From Caballeronia novacaledonica (GTDB lineage: Bacteria; Pseudomonadota; Gammaproteobacteria; Burkholderiales; Burkholderiaceae): a stretch of 35,711 bases of DNA. Shown piece by piece: positions 17,695-26,139 of the stretch (position 1 is its first letter; the number at the start of each line of letters is the position of its first letter). The notes below the pieces were generated by a model. It had not been told where the DNA came from. It worked only from the letters and a program-made list of their open reading frames with translations, and made no database searches. The DNA lies in the NCBI RefSeq assembly GCF_900258035.1, contig NZ_OGTP01000039.1, positions 1-35,711 of the forward strand. Direction: 5' to 3'. Position numbers and translations under genes: made by a program.

Positions 17695-18558
17695 ATGATT
17701 CTTCGGAAAATCATCGGTCTGGTTTTGACGATCGCCATCTTCGCGGTCGCGCTCGTCATCGGACGGGTGCTGTGGGTGCATTACATGGACGAGCCGTGGA
17801 CGCGCGACGGCCGCGTGCGCGCGGATGTCGTCAATGTCGCGCCGGATGTGTCGGGCGCCGTCGTGCAGTTGCCGGTCCGCGACAACCAGCTCGTGAAAAA
17901 AGGCGATCTGTTGATGGAGATCGATCCGTCGCACTATCAGATCGCGGTCGAGCAGGCGCAGGCGACCGTCGCGGCGCGGGCGGCCGAACTGCGCATGCGC
18001 CGTGCGGATGCCGCGCGACGCGCCGACATGGACAGTCAGGTCGTGTCGAAGGAAGCGCGCGAAAACGCGGTGCAGGCCGCCTCGACCGCCGAAGCGCAGT
18101 TACAGCAGGCGCAGGCCGCGCTCGATGCCGCGAAGCTCAATCTGGCGCGCACGAAGGTGTTTTCGCCGGTCGACGGATACGTGACGAACCTGAACGTCTT
18201 TCGCGGCGACTACGCGACGGCGGGCGCGGCGAAGCTCGCGATCGTCGACAGCCATTCGTTCTGGGTGTACGGCTACTTCGAGGAAACGAAGCTGCCGCAC
18301 GTGCGCATCGGCGACAAGGCGTCGATTCGCCTGATGAGCGGCGGCGAGCTGAAGGGACATGTGGAGAGCATTTCGCGCGGCATCTATGACCGCGACAATC
18401 CGCAAAGCCGCGAACTGCTCGCCGACGTGAACCCGACGTTCAACTGGGTGCGGCTCGCGCAGCGCGTGCCGGTGCGCGTGCATATCGATGACGTGCCGGA
18501 TGGGTTGCTGCTGAGTGCGGGGACGACGTGTACGGTGGTGATTGCGCCGTCGAGTTGA
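17695..18558 (+). CDS. HlyD-family periplasmic adaptor protein (AaeA-like)
   Basis: Product of 287 residues: an N-terminal membrane anchor (about 5-22), a biotinyl-lipoyl-like half (VNVAPDVSGAVVQLPVRDNQ), an alpha-helical hairpin (about 80-145, with many Ala, Gln and Glu residues), and the second half with FSPVDGYVTNLNVFRGDY. Proteins of this class bridge the inner-membrane exporter and the outer-membrane channel. It is the last gene of the efflux operon, 39 bases after the DUF1656 gene. Confidence 0.93.
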   Translation: MILRKIIGLVLTIAIFAVALVIGRVLWVHYMDEPWTRDGRVRADVVNVAPDVSGAVVQLPVRDNQLVKKGDLLMEIDPSHYQIAVEQAQATVAARAAELRMRRADAARRADMDSQVVSKEARENAVQAASTAEAQLQQAQAALDAAKLNLARTKVFSPVDGYVTNLNVFRGDYATAGAAKLAIVDSHSFWVYGYFEETKLPHVRIGDKASIRLMSGGELKGHVESISRGIYDRDNPQSRELLADVNPTFNWVRLAQRVPVRVHIDDVPDGLLLSAGTTCTVVIAPSS

Positions 18559-18619
18559 GCACGCATCGGCGGCAGCGGATATGAGTAGAATGTACCCGGA
18601 CTTTTTACCGGATCGGCAA

Positions 18620-18802
18620 ATGACATCCAAGACCATCGGCGGGCTGGCGAGGGACGCGATCCCTCCCCGCGTCAAGATTCCACCGCGCTCGACCAGGACC
18701 GTGGATATGTCTACGCCTGAAGCACGTCAGCGCGTGACGGACGCGATCAGCAGGGTCATTTCCGCCCACAACGTCGCCATCAAAGAACTTGCGAAGCGCT
18801 GA
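18620..18802 (+). CDS. Putative antitoxin upstream of Doc
   Basis: Product of about 60 residues from the ATG at 18620 (MTSKTIGGLARDAIPPRVKI); an ATG at 18581 would add 13 residues. I do not recognise a known antitoxin fold from the sequence. The C-terminal part (TPEARQRVTDAISRVISAHN) looks helical, as expected for a segment that wraps and blocks a Doc toxin. Its TGA shares a base with the ATG of the toxin gene, the standard arrangement of toxin-antitoxin pairs. The role is inferred from position and size only. Confidence 0.6.
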   Translation: MTSKTIGGLARDAIPPRVKIPPRSTRTVDMSTPEARQRVTDAISRVISAHNVAIKELAKR

Positions 18803-19212
18803 TGCTGCTTGACGCGCCGTACGTCATCACGGTCCATGATCACATTCTTTTCGCGGAAGGCGGGTTGCCCGGTTATGGGCAAGCGGGCATCGGAGGTGTC
18901 GAAGCAGTCCTGGCGCGCGTAGAGAATCACGCGTACTACGCCGGATTGGACGATATATTCGGCATAGCCGCGATGTACGCGGTCGCCATCGCACGCGGAC
19001 ATGTGTTCAATGACGGCAACAAGCGCACCGCGCTCGTATGTGCGCTTGCCTTCCTGGATCTGGAAGGCTACGACTTGCCAGCCGGACCCGAGATCGAAGT
19101 CCAACTGGTCGAAATCATGGTGGAAGTCGCGCAAGGCAAGGTCGAGCGCGAAGACCTCGCCGACTATTTGTCAGTCATATACGGCCCGCGCGAATCGAAC
19201 CTGCCGGCCTAG
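18802..19212 (+). CDS. doc: Doc-type toxin, Fic/Doc family
   Basis: Product of 136 residues with the Doc active-site motif HVFNDGNKRT (residues 67-76), matching HxFx(N/D)xNKR. P1 Doc phosphorylates elongation factor Tu and stops translation; the same is likely here because the motif has Doc-type length and lacks the longer Fic AMPylation motif HPFxxGNGR. The N-terminal block ITVHDHILFAEGGLPGYG is also typical of the Doc family. All motif residues are present, so it appears active. It follows the antitoxin-like gene with a one-base overlap. Confidence 0.9.
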   Translation: MLLDAPYVITVHDHILFAEGGLPGYGQAGIGGVEAVLARVENHAYYAGLDDIFGIAAMYAVAIARGHVFNDGNKRTALVCALAFLDLEGYDLPAGPEIEVQLVEIMVEVAQGKVEREDLADYLSVIYGPRESNLPA

Positions 19213-19238
19213 GCGCCCGACGCTACGTCAGGGCGCCT
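19211..19238. terminator. Hairpin between convergent genes
   Basis: An 8-bp perfect stem (AGGCGCCC at 19211-19218, GGGCGCCT at 19231-19238) with a 12-base loop overlaps the stop of the toxin gene and faces the convergent binding-protein gene. There is no T-run on either side, so termination strength is doubtful. Confidence 0.4.
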
Positions 19239-19257
19239 CGCTCATCGACCTGCCGCC

Positions 19258-20073
19258 TTACTTCAACACCACCTTCACATCGAAGTACTTCGCGGCGAAG
19301 CGATCGATCGTCCCGTCGTCCTTCAATTCCTTCAGCGCGCGATTGAGCGATTCCTTCAACGCCTTGTCGTTCTTGCGCACGCCGAAGCCCACGCCCGAAC
19401 CGAGCAGCTTGTCATCCGACACGGCCGGCCCCGCGAACGCAAAACCCGCGCCCTGCGGCTGCTTCAGAAAGCCCTTCGACGCCGCTTCGGCATCCTGGAA
19501 CGCCGCATCCAGACGACCCGACGCCAGATCCGCGTAAATCTGGTCCTGCGCCTGATACGACTCGACATCGATGCCCGCCGGCGCCCACTTCGCCTTCGCG
19601 TAGGTTTCCTGGATCGAGCCTTGCAGCACGCCCACGCGCTTGCCCTTCAGACCATCGACGGTCGGCCGGATCGTGCTGCCCTTTTTCGCGATGAGCTGAT
19701 TCGGGATCGTGTAGATCGGATCCGTGAAATCGATGGCGGCCTTGCGCTTGTCCGTGATCGTCATGTCGGAATTGATGCCGTCGAACTTGCGCGCCTGCAA
19801 CGCGGGAATGAGGCCGTCGAACGAATTCTCGACCCACACGCACTTCATCTTCAGTTTCGCGCACACCGCGTTGCCGATGTCGATGTCGAAGCCCTGCAGC
19901 TCGCCGCTCGGCGACTTCGATTCGAACGGCGCGTACGATGCCTCGACGCCGAAGCGCAGTTCCTTCATGTTATCGGCGGCCTGCGCGTTCAACGCGGCGA
20001 CGCCCGTGACGATGGTGGCGCCCAGCACCGCGAACGCGGCGAACTTGCGACCGATCAGATGCGATTTTTTCAA
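19258..20073 (-). CDS. Periplasmic basic amino acid-binding protein of an ABC transporter
   Basis: Product of 271 residues of the HisJ/ArgT type. A signal peptide (about residues 1-33, cleaved near AQA-AD) leads into a type II binding fold with FGVEASYAPFESKSPSGELQ, GFDIDIGNAVCAKL and the ligand-binding MTITDKRKAAIDFTDPIY block. Arginine, ornithine or lysine are likely ligands, fitting the neighbouring arginine genes. The start is a TTG preceded by a well-spaced GGAG site. An ATG in another frame sits between that site and the TTG and would give only a 36-codon peptide. It is separated from its transporter genes by the six catabolic genes. Confidence 0.92.
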   Translation of the reverse strand: MKKSHLIGRKFAAFAVLGATIVTGVAALNAQAADNMKELRFGVEASYAPFESKSPSGELQGFDIDIGNAVCAKLKMKCVWVENSFDGLIPALQARKFDGINSDMTITDKRKAAIDFTDPIYTIPNQLIAKKGSTIRPTVDGLKGKRVGVLQGSIQETYAKAKWAPAGIDVESYQAQDQIYADLASGRLDAAFQDAEAASKGFLKQPQGAGFAFAGPAVSDDKLLGSGVGFGVRKNDKALKESLNRALKELKDDGTIDRFAAKYFDVKVVLK

Positions 20074-20164
20074 CTTTCATCTCCTTCCATTGCGTTTCGA
20101 AACGGGTGTCGCGATGTGGCCGCGCACCGCACGCAATGCGCGGCGCATCGAACACCGGGGCGCG

Positions 20165-20193
20165 ATTGTAGCGCGCGCGGACTCGCGGCAAGC
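20165..20193 (-). promoter_or_regulatory. Probable promoter of the binding-protein gene
   Basis: On the minus strand a TACAAT -10 element (20170-20165) has a TTGCCG box 15 bases upstream, in the 134-base gap after astE. The spacer is short. It suggests that the binding protein can be expressed apart from the catabolic operon. Confidence 0.4.
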
Positions 20194-20207
20194 CGGGCCC
20201 GGCGCGT

Positions 20208-21218
20208 TCAGTCGAGAGAAGCGAGCGTCGATTCGGTGGTGTCGACGACCATGAGGCCAGCGCGCAACCCTGGCTTGACCTTCGGATTCGGAAACACGAT
20301 GCGCTCTTCATCGTGCGACACGCGATAGCGATATTCGCCGTCACGCGCGAGTTCGGTGCCCGCCGCAAACGCGGTGAAGTTGGGCACATCGCTCGCGACG
20401 TTCAGCACGAAGTGCTCGCTTTGCTTGTCGATCTGCGCGACGACCGTGAACACGCGCAAGGGCGCATGTTCCGCGTTCGCTTCGCCGGCGATCAGGCGGC
20501 GCAATGCCGCATCCGATGCCGCGAAGCGCGCGAGATCGTTCTGGCCGAACGGCCGCACCTTGCCCAGCTCCAGCGTGCAGGCGAGCGCGCCCGCTTCCTG
20601 AGCCGTGAAATGCGTGAAGGTATTGCCCTTCTCCCGATGCAGCAGCACGGCTTGCAGACGCGCATCGCGCAGCCAGTCGAACATCGCGCGGGCGAGCGGC
20701 GCGCCCGTGTGCGGCAACAGCGCGAACTGCTCGAACACCGATGCGCGGATCGCCGTATGCATATCGATGTGCCACTTCGGATGCGCGGCGGCAGCGAAGA
20801 ATTCGAGCGCGGCGCGTTCGAGTTCGCCGGCGCGCGGCGCTTCGCGGCTCTGCTCGAAACGCGCGTGGCGCCCACTGAACAGGCGATTGAGGTCGTCGTC
20901 GAGATAACGATCGCCCGCGCGCATCGCACCGATGTTGCCGAGCACGACGAGCACGCGCGCGGCAAGCGCCGCGCGGCCACGCGCGATATCCGCGACGAGC
21001 GAGGACAGCATCTCGATCGGCGCGGTTTCATCGCCATGAATGCCCGCCGATACGAGCACGCTGTGCGTCGGTTCCTGCGCGGGTTCGAGCAACAGCACGC
21101 CTTCGCCTTGCCACGTCCAGCGCACGCCCGAAGCCGTCGTTCCCGACGTTGCGTCAGGACGCTGATCGGCGAGCGTGAACGTCAGAAAGTCGTCCAGAAA
21201 ATCAGCGCTGGAAGTCAT
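20208..21218 (-). CDS. astE: Succinylglutamate desuccinylase
   Basis: Product of 336 residues, the last enzyme of the AST pathway: N-succinylglutamate to glutamate and succinate. It is a zinc-dependent M14-type hydrolase. His61 and Glu64 in SAGIHGDETAPIEM and His154 in HIDMHTAIR are the zinc ligands, and the Glu of TLELGKVRPFG is the likely catalytic base. The start at 21218 gives MTSSADF, and the gene overlaps the end of astB by 17 bases; an ATG three codons earlier is an alternative. It is the last gene of the catabolic run. Confidence 0.95.
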   Translation of the reverse strand: MTSSADFLDDFLTFTLADQRPDATSGTTASGVRWTWQGEGVLLLEPAQEPTHSVLVSAGIHGDETAPIEMLSSLVADIARGRAALAARVLVVLGNIGAMRAGDRYLDDDLNRLFSGRHARFEQSREAPRAGELERAALEFFAAAAHPKWHIDMHTAIRASVFEQFALLPHTGAPLARAMFDWLRDARLQAVLLHREKGNTFTHFTAQEAGALACTLELGKVRPFGQNDLARFAASDAALRRLIAGEANAEHAPLRVFTVVAQIDKQSEHFVLNVASDVPNFTAFAAGTELARDGEYRYRVSHDEERIVFPNPKVKPGLRAGLMVVDTTESTLASLD

Positions 21219-22554
21219 AGACGGCACCGAGTCCGAGGATGGTCGTCAGTTCGTCGAGCGCCGCGCGCGATTCGGCGAGCAGCTTCGGATCGGCGAGATC
21301 GGCGGGTGCGAGACGGTCGCGATAGTGCCGGTCGATCCACGCGTCGAGCTGCGGGAAAAGCGCGTCGTTCATCCAGACGCGCGAATTGACCGCAGCGTGC
21401 TCGGCATCGTCGAGCACGACGCGCAGGCGCAGGCACGCCGGGCCGCCGCCGTTCTTCATGCTCTCGCGCAAATCGAAGACGAGCACTTCGTCGATCGGCG
21501 TCTTGCGCGACGCGAGCGAATCGAGATAAGCCGCCACGCGCGCGTTTTCGCGGCATTCCTGCGGCACGATCAGCAGTTGCCTGCCGTCCGTGGCCGAGAG
21601 CAACTGGCTGTTGAAGAGATACGACGAGACCGCGTCTTCCACGCTCACTTCGCTTTCCGGCACTTCGAGCGCGGTGAACGGCGTGCCTTGCGCTTCGAGC
21701 TTCGTGCGCAATTCGTCGTAGACCTTGTGCTGATCGACGAACGCGCGTTCGTGGCAAAAGAGCGTCGTGCGATTGCCGACCGCGATCACGTCGTTATGAA
21801 ACACGCCCGCGTCGATCACGTCGGGCGATTGCTGCGCGAACACGGTGGCATCGCCGGAAAGGCCGTGCAGACGCGCGACCGCGCGGCTCGCTTCGAGCGT
21901 CTGACGCGCGGGATAGCGCTGCGGCTGCGGCCCCTGACCGTACTCGCTCTTGCCATACACGAAAAACTCGACGCCCTTCGCGCCGTACTCACGCGCGAAG
22001 CGCGTATGGTTCGCCGCGCCTTCGTCGCCGAGCGCGGGCGTGCCGGGCAGCGCGTGATGAATGCGGAAGCGGGCTTCATCGGCGAAGATCGCGGCAAGCG
22101 TGCGCCGCGTTTCGCCATGCTCGATCGCACGATGCAGCTTGGCCGCGAGATTCGCGGGCGTGAAATGCACGCGGCCGTCTTCGGTATCCGCCGACGGGCT
22201 CACGGTCGCGGCATTCGCGGTCCACATCGCCGATGCGGAACTGGCGGCGGCGAGCAGCTCGGGCGCTTCGCGGGCGGCGCGGGCGATCACGCTGGCGTCG
22301 TCGCCGGAAAAGCCGACATCGCGCAACAGCCTGATCGACGGGCGTTCCAGCGGCGGCAGCACGCCCTGCTGAAAACCGAGGTCCGCGAGCCGCTTCATCT
22401 TGCGCAAGCCCTGCTTCGCGGCGGCCTTCGGATTCGCCACCGACTTCTCGTTGCTGCGCGACGCGACGTTGCCGAATGAAAGTCCCGCGTAGTTGTGCGT
22501 CGGGCCGACCAGCCCGTCGAAGTTCGCCTCGTATGCTTTCGATGCCTGCATCAT
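21202..22554 (-). CDS. astB: N-succinylarginine dihydrolase
   Basis: Product of 450 residues. It hydrolyses succinylarginine to succinylornithine, CO2 and two ammonia, the nitrogen-releasing step of the AST pathway. The N-terminal block NFDGLVGPTHNYAGLSFGN is the family signature. The catalytic residues known from E. coli AstB appear in place: Glu178 in GDEGAANHTR, His253 in VFHNDVIAVGN and Cys374 in GGGPACLRLR. Two adjacent ATGs are possible (22554 or 22551). It follows astD by 12 bases and overlaps astE. Confidence 0.97.
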   Translation of the reverse strand: MMQASKAYEANFDGLVGPTHNYAGLSFGNVASRSNEKSVANPKAAAKQGLRKMKRLADLGFQQGVLPPLERPSIRLLRDVGFSGDDASVIARAAREAPELLAAASSASAMWTANAATVSPSADTEDGRVHFTPANLAAKLHRAIEHGETRRTLAAIFADEARFRIHHALPGTPALGDEGAANHTRFAREYGAKGVEFFVYGKSEYGQGPQPQRYPARQTLEASRAVARLHGLSGDATVFAQQSPDVIDAGVFHNDVIAVGNRTTLFCHERAFVDQHKVYDELRTKLEAQGTPFTALEVPESEVSVEDAVSSYLFNSQLLSATDGRQLLIVPQECRENARVAAYLDSLASRKTPIDEVLVFDLRESMKNGGGPACLRLRVVLDDAEHAAVNSRVWMNDALFPQLDAWIDRHYRDRLAPADLADPKLLAESRAALDELTTILGLGAVYDFQR

Positions 22555-22566
22555 GAATCCTTGTCC

Positions 22567-24039
22567 TTAGAACTGAAGCCCCGGCGATACGCTCGCGGGC
22601 ATCTGCAACTGCTCGCTTTCCACCGATGCCATCGGATACGAGCAATAGTCCGCCGCGTAATACGCGCTCGGCCGCTGATTGCCCGAGCGTCCGATGCCGC
22701 CGAACGGCGCCGCCGACGACGCGCCGTTGGTCGGCCGGTTCCAGTTGACGATGCCCGCGCGGATCGTGCGCTGGAAATGCTTCCATGCGGCTTCGTCGTC
22801 GGCGAGGAGACCTGCGGAAAGGCCGTACGCGGTGTCGTTCGCGCGCTCGATCGCTTCGTCGAAGGTCTGGTAGCGCGTGACCTGCACCATCGGGCCGAAG
22901 TGCTCTTCGTCGGGCACGTCGCGCGCGTGGGTCACGTCGAGAATCGCGGGCGACACGAAGCCCAGATTCGCCGCGCGCTGCGCCATGTCGAGCGCCGGTT
23001 TCGCTCCGGCTTCGATCAGACGCGCCTGCGCATCGACGAGACGCGCCGCCGCGCGCGCCGAAATCACGGCGCCCATGTACGGCTGCGGTTCGTCGTCGAA
23101 TCGGCCGACGCGGATGTTCGCGCTCACCTCGACGAACCGCTGCATGAAGCGCTCGCCGAAGGCATCGTCGGGAACGAAGAGACGGCGCGCGCACGTGCAG
23201 CGCTGCCCCGCCGACAGAAACGCCGACTGGATCGTGTGATGCACGGCTGCGTCGATATCTTCGACGTTCGCGACGACGAGCGGGTTGTTGCCGCCCATCT
23301 CCAGCGCGAGCACGATCTCGGGACGGCCGCCGAACTGCCTGTGCAGCAACGTGCCCGTGTCCGAGCTGCCGGTGAAAAACAGTCCGTCGATATGCCGGTG
23401 ATTCGCGAGCGCGACGCCCGTATCCTTCTCGCCCTGCACGAGATTGAGCGCGCCCGCGGGCAATCCGGCCTGAATCCACAGTGCGAGCGTCGCGGCCGCG
23501 ACGCCGGGCGCGAGTTCCGACGGCTTGAACACGACCGTATTGCCCGCGATCAGCGCCGGCACGATATGTCCGTTCGGCAAGTGCCCCGGAAAGTTGTACG
23601 GCCCGAACACGGCGACGACACCATGCGGACGATGCCGCAACACCGCGACGCCATCGGCCATCGGCGCGCGCTTTTCGCCGGTGCGCTCGTGATACGCCTG
23701 CACGGAGATATCGACCTTCGCCGCCATCGACGCCACTTCCGTGCGCGCTTCCCACAACGGCTTGCCCGTTTCGCGGCCGATCGCGTTCGCGAGCGCTTCC
23801 TTGTTCTCGTTCAGAAGCGACGCGAAGCGTTTGGCGATCGCGACGCGCTCATCGAACGAAAGCGCGGACCACGAGGCGAACGCGCGCCGCGCCGACGACA
23901 CCGCGCGATCCACGTCTTGCGCCGATGCGCTTTTGCCTTGCCACACGATTTCATCGGTGCCCGGATTGCGCGAGGCGAACGCCGCGCCGTGGCCTTCCTG
24001 CCAGTCACCGCCGATATACAACTGGTTCGAAATTTCCAT
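22567..24039 (-). CDS. astD: Succinylglutamate-semialdehyde dehydrogenase
   Basis: Product of 490 residues of the aldehyde dehydrogenase superfamily. It oxidises N-succinylglutamate semialdehyde to N-succinylglutamate with NAD+. The general base Glu247 (LALEMGGNNP) and nucleophile Cys281 (SAGQRCTCARR) are present, as is the FGPYNFPGHLPNG block characteristic of AstD. The ATG giving MEISNQLYIGG is preferred because homologues begin near this point; an ATG four codons earlier directly abuts the aruG stop and is a real alternative. Confidence 0.95.
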   Translation of the reverse strand: MEISNQLYIGGDWQEGHGAAFASRNPGTDEIVWQGKSASAQDVDRAVSSARRAFASWSALSFDERVAIAKRFASLLNENKEALANAIGRETGKPLWEARTEVASMAAKVDISVQAYHERTGEKRAPMADGVAVLRHRPHGVVAVFGPYNFPGHLPNGHIVPALIAGNTVVFKPSELAPGVAAATLALWIQAGLPAGALNLVQGEKDTGVALANHRHIDGLFFTGSSDTGTLLHRQFGGRPEIVLALEMGGNNPLVVANVEDIDAAVHHTIQSAFLSAGQRCTCARRLFVPDDAFGERFMQRFVEVSANIRVGRFDDEPQPYMGAVISARAAARLVDAQARLIEAGAKPALDMAQRAANLGFVSPAILDVTHARDVPDEEHFGPMVQVTRYQTFDEAIERANDTAYGLSAGLLADDEAAWKHFQRTIRAGIVNWNRPTNGASSAAPFGGIGRSGNQRPSAYYAADYCSYPMASVESEQLQMPASVSPGLQF

Positions 24040-24051
24040 GTCGTCTCTCAT

Positions 24052-25080
24052 TCACTTTGCGCGCGGATACGATGTCAGCACGCGCACCTGATCGCCTTCG
24101 TTCACGCGCAATGCAGCCGCTTCTTCCGATGTCAACGTAAAGCAGCCATCGACGACCGCGCCTTTCGTCGCGCCGCAGCGGAAGTCGTCGAGCAGCGTGT
24201 TCGATACGAGGCTCTTCGCGTCGATTTCCGGACGATCCGAACCGATCGCAACGCGCGCCAGCACGCTCTCGCGCACCGTGCGCAAGTCGGCCGTATGGCA
24301 TTCGAGCACCGGGCCGGCATCGAAGATATCGACGTGATTTTCGTAGCGCAGCCCTTCCGCTTCGAGCATCTTGCGCGCGGGCGTCGTGTCTTTGTGCGTG
24401 ACGCCGACCGCGCGTTGCGCGGCATCGGGCAGCAAGTCGAGATACACCGGATAGCGCGGCATCAGCTCGGCGACGAACGACTTCTTGCCGTGCGAGCTGA
24501 GGTAATCGGCTTCGTTGAAGTCGATCTGATAGAAGTGCGAGCCGACCGCGTTCCAGAACGGCGACTCGCCGTTCTCGTCGAAATGGCCGCGCAATTCCGC
24601 GCACAAACGCTGCGGAAAACGGTCCGTGAACTGCGCGATGAACATGAAGCGCGAACGCGACAGCAGCCCGCCCACGCCCGCCGTGCGATAACGCGGGCTC
24701 AGGAAAAGCGAGCACACTTCCGCGTAACCGGTCAGATCGTGCGAGATGTTGAGCAGCGACATGCGCGTCCAGACGCCCATGTCCTTGCTCGCATGCACGA
24801 CCGTCGACACGCGATAGTTATAGAACGGCTGCTCCAGCCCGACTTCCGTTTCGATGCCGCATACGCCCGCGACGTCGCCCGTCGCGGTGTCTTCCATCAC
24901 GAAGAAATAGCCTGCTTCGAAGGCTTGCGCGTCGCCTGAAAGCGTGCGGCGCGCGCGTTCGACGCGGGCCGCGAGCGCATCGCGATCCGGCTTGAACGTG
25001 GTCAGTCCCGGACCCGTTTCCTGGGCGAGCGCGACGAGCGCGTCGACATCGCCCGGCTGCGTGCAACGCACGACGATCAT
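24052..25080 (-). CDS. aruG: Arginine N-succinyltransferase, beta subunit (AruG)
   Basis: Product of 342 residues. Together with AruF it forms the enzyme that transfers succinyl from succinyl-CoA to arginine (or ornithine), the first AST step. The AstA family blocks are FYNYRVSTVVHASKDMGVWTR, SLFLSPRYRTAGVGGLLSRS, FVAELMPRYPVYLDLLP and VDIFDAGPVLECH. The start MIVVRC overlaps the stop of aruF by four bases (ATGA), as expected for subunits made in equal amounts. The blocks also occur in AruF in diverged form, showing that the two arose by duplication. Confidence 0.95.
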   Translation of the reverse strand: MIVVRCTQPGDVDALVALAQETGPGLTTFKPDRDALAARVERARRTLSGDAQAFEAGYFFVMEDTATGDVAGVCGIETEVGLEQPFYNYRVSTVVHASKDMGVWTRMSLLNISHDLTGYAEVCSLFLSPRYRTAGVGGLLSRSRFMFIAQFTDRFPQRLCAELRGHFDENGESPFWNAVGSHFYQIDFNEADYLSSHGKKSFVAELMPRYPVYLDLLPDAAQRAVGVTHKDTTPARKMLEAEGLRYENHVDIFDAGPVLECHTADLRTVRESVLARVAIGSDRPEIDAKSLVSNTLLDDFRCGATKGAVVDGCFTLTSEEAAALRVNEGDQVRVLTSYPRAK

Positions 25081-26126
25081 TGCAATTCTCCCGATGCCTG
25101 ATGCAACGGCACGCAACGCACCGTGTCCTTGTCCTCCACGCCGAGCGCGGCGCGCGCGGCGGCGCTCAGTGCGGCGCCGTCGGCGCGCGTGCCCGCGAGC
25201 CCGGCGACGATGCAGCGGAATTCATGCGCGCCGCCCGCCGCGACGATATACGGCGTACCGTTTTCGGACGCGCCGTCGCGCACCGTGCGCAATTCGCTCG
25301 AACTCGCCGATGCGCTCTTGTCGACGGCGATCGTGAGCACCGGGCCCGCATCGAAAATATCGACGAAACGGTCCGGCTCGAAGCCTTCTTCGAGATGAAT
25401 GTCGTACGTGAGCAGCGTGCCTTCGTTCGGCTCGCCGAGCACGCGCTGCGCATCGCCGGGCAGCAGCGGCACGTAGAGCGGATAGCTCGGCATCACTTCC
25501 GCGATGAACGTGCGGCTGCGCCCGCCCGATTCCGATTCCACCTGCTCGAAGTCGCGGCCGAAGAACTTGCGTCCGACCGCATCCCAGAAGGGCGACGCGC
25601 CGGCATCGTCGGTGACGCCGAGCATCAGCGAAAAGACTTCGCTCGTGAAGCGCTTGCGGTTCGCCGCGATGTAGATCATGCGTGCGCGCGACAGCAGATG
25701 CGCCGCCGCATCGTTCGCTTCGTCGCGCAACGACGGATCGATGTAAAAACCCGTCAGGCGGCTCTTGCCTGTCAGTTCGTGCGACATCGTGAGCGCGTGA
25801 ATCTTGCGATTCACCTTGAGCTCGCGCGACGCGTGAATCAGCGCGTCGTTGCGAAACGCGTAGAACGGCTCCGAATAGCCCGCCGACGCGACGATGCTCG
25901 ACGTGCCGAGCAGCCTGCCCGTTTGCGCGTCTTCGAGCACGAAGAGATAGAACTCCTCGCCGGGAAATTCGACTTCGGCGCGAAACGAGTCTTCCGACAG
26001 CGCGACGCGCGTTTCGAGCGCGCGCCGGTCGCGCGGCAGCGAGTGCAGCACGGGAAGCGCCGCGCGCGCCATGCGTTCGAGCTCGTCGAGATCGGAGAGT
26101 CTTGCGGGACGGACGAATAGCATCAT
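25077..26126 (-). CDS. aruF: Arginine/ornithine N-succinyltransferase, alpha subunit (AruF)
   Basis: Product of 349 residues, paralogue of the next gene, aruG. Landmarks are MLFVRPARLSDLDELERMAR at the start, AEVMPSYPLYVPLLPGDAQR and VDIFDAGPVLTIAVD. In Pseudomonas, AruF and AruG form one heteromeric arginine/ornithine succinyltransferase, whereas E. coli has a single AstA. Having both genes thus matches the Pseudomonas-type pathway. Two adjacent ATGs (26126, 26123) are possible starts. It is 13 bases downstream of aruC. Confidence 0.95.
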   Translation of the reverse strand: MMLFVRPARLSDLDELERMARAALPVLHSLPRDRRALETRVALSEDSFRAEVEFPGEEFYLFVLEDAQTGRLLGTSSIVASAGYSEPFYAFRNDALIHASRELKVNRKIHALTMSHELTGKSRLTGFYIDPSLRDEANDAAAHLLSRARMIYIAANRKRFTSEVFSLMLGVTDDAGASPFWDAVGRKFFGRDFEQVESESGGRSRTFIAEVMPSYPLYVPLLPGDAQRVLGEPNEGTLLTYDIHLEEGFEPDRFVDIFDAGPVLTIAVDKSASASSSELRTVRDGASENGTPYIVAAGGAHEFRCIVAGLAGTRADGAALSAAARAALGVEDKDTVRCVPLHQASGELQ

Positions 26127-26139
26127 CGGGTCCTGGTCG

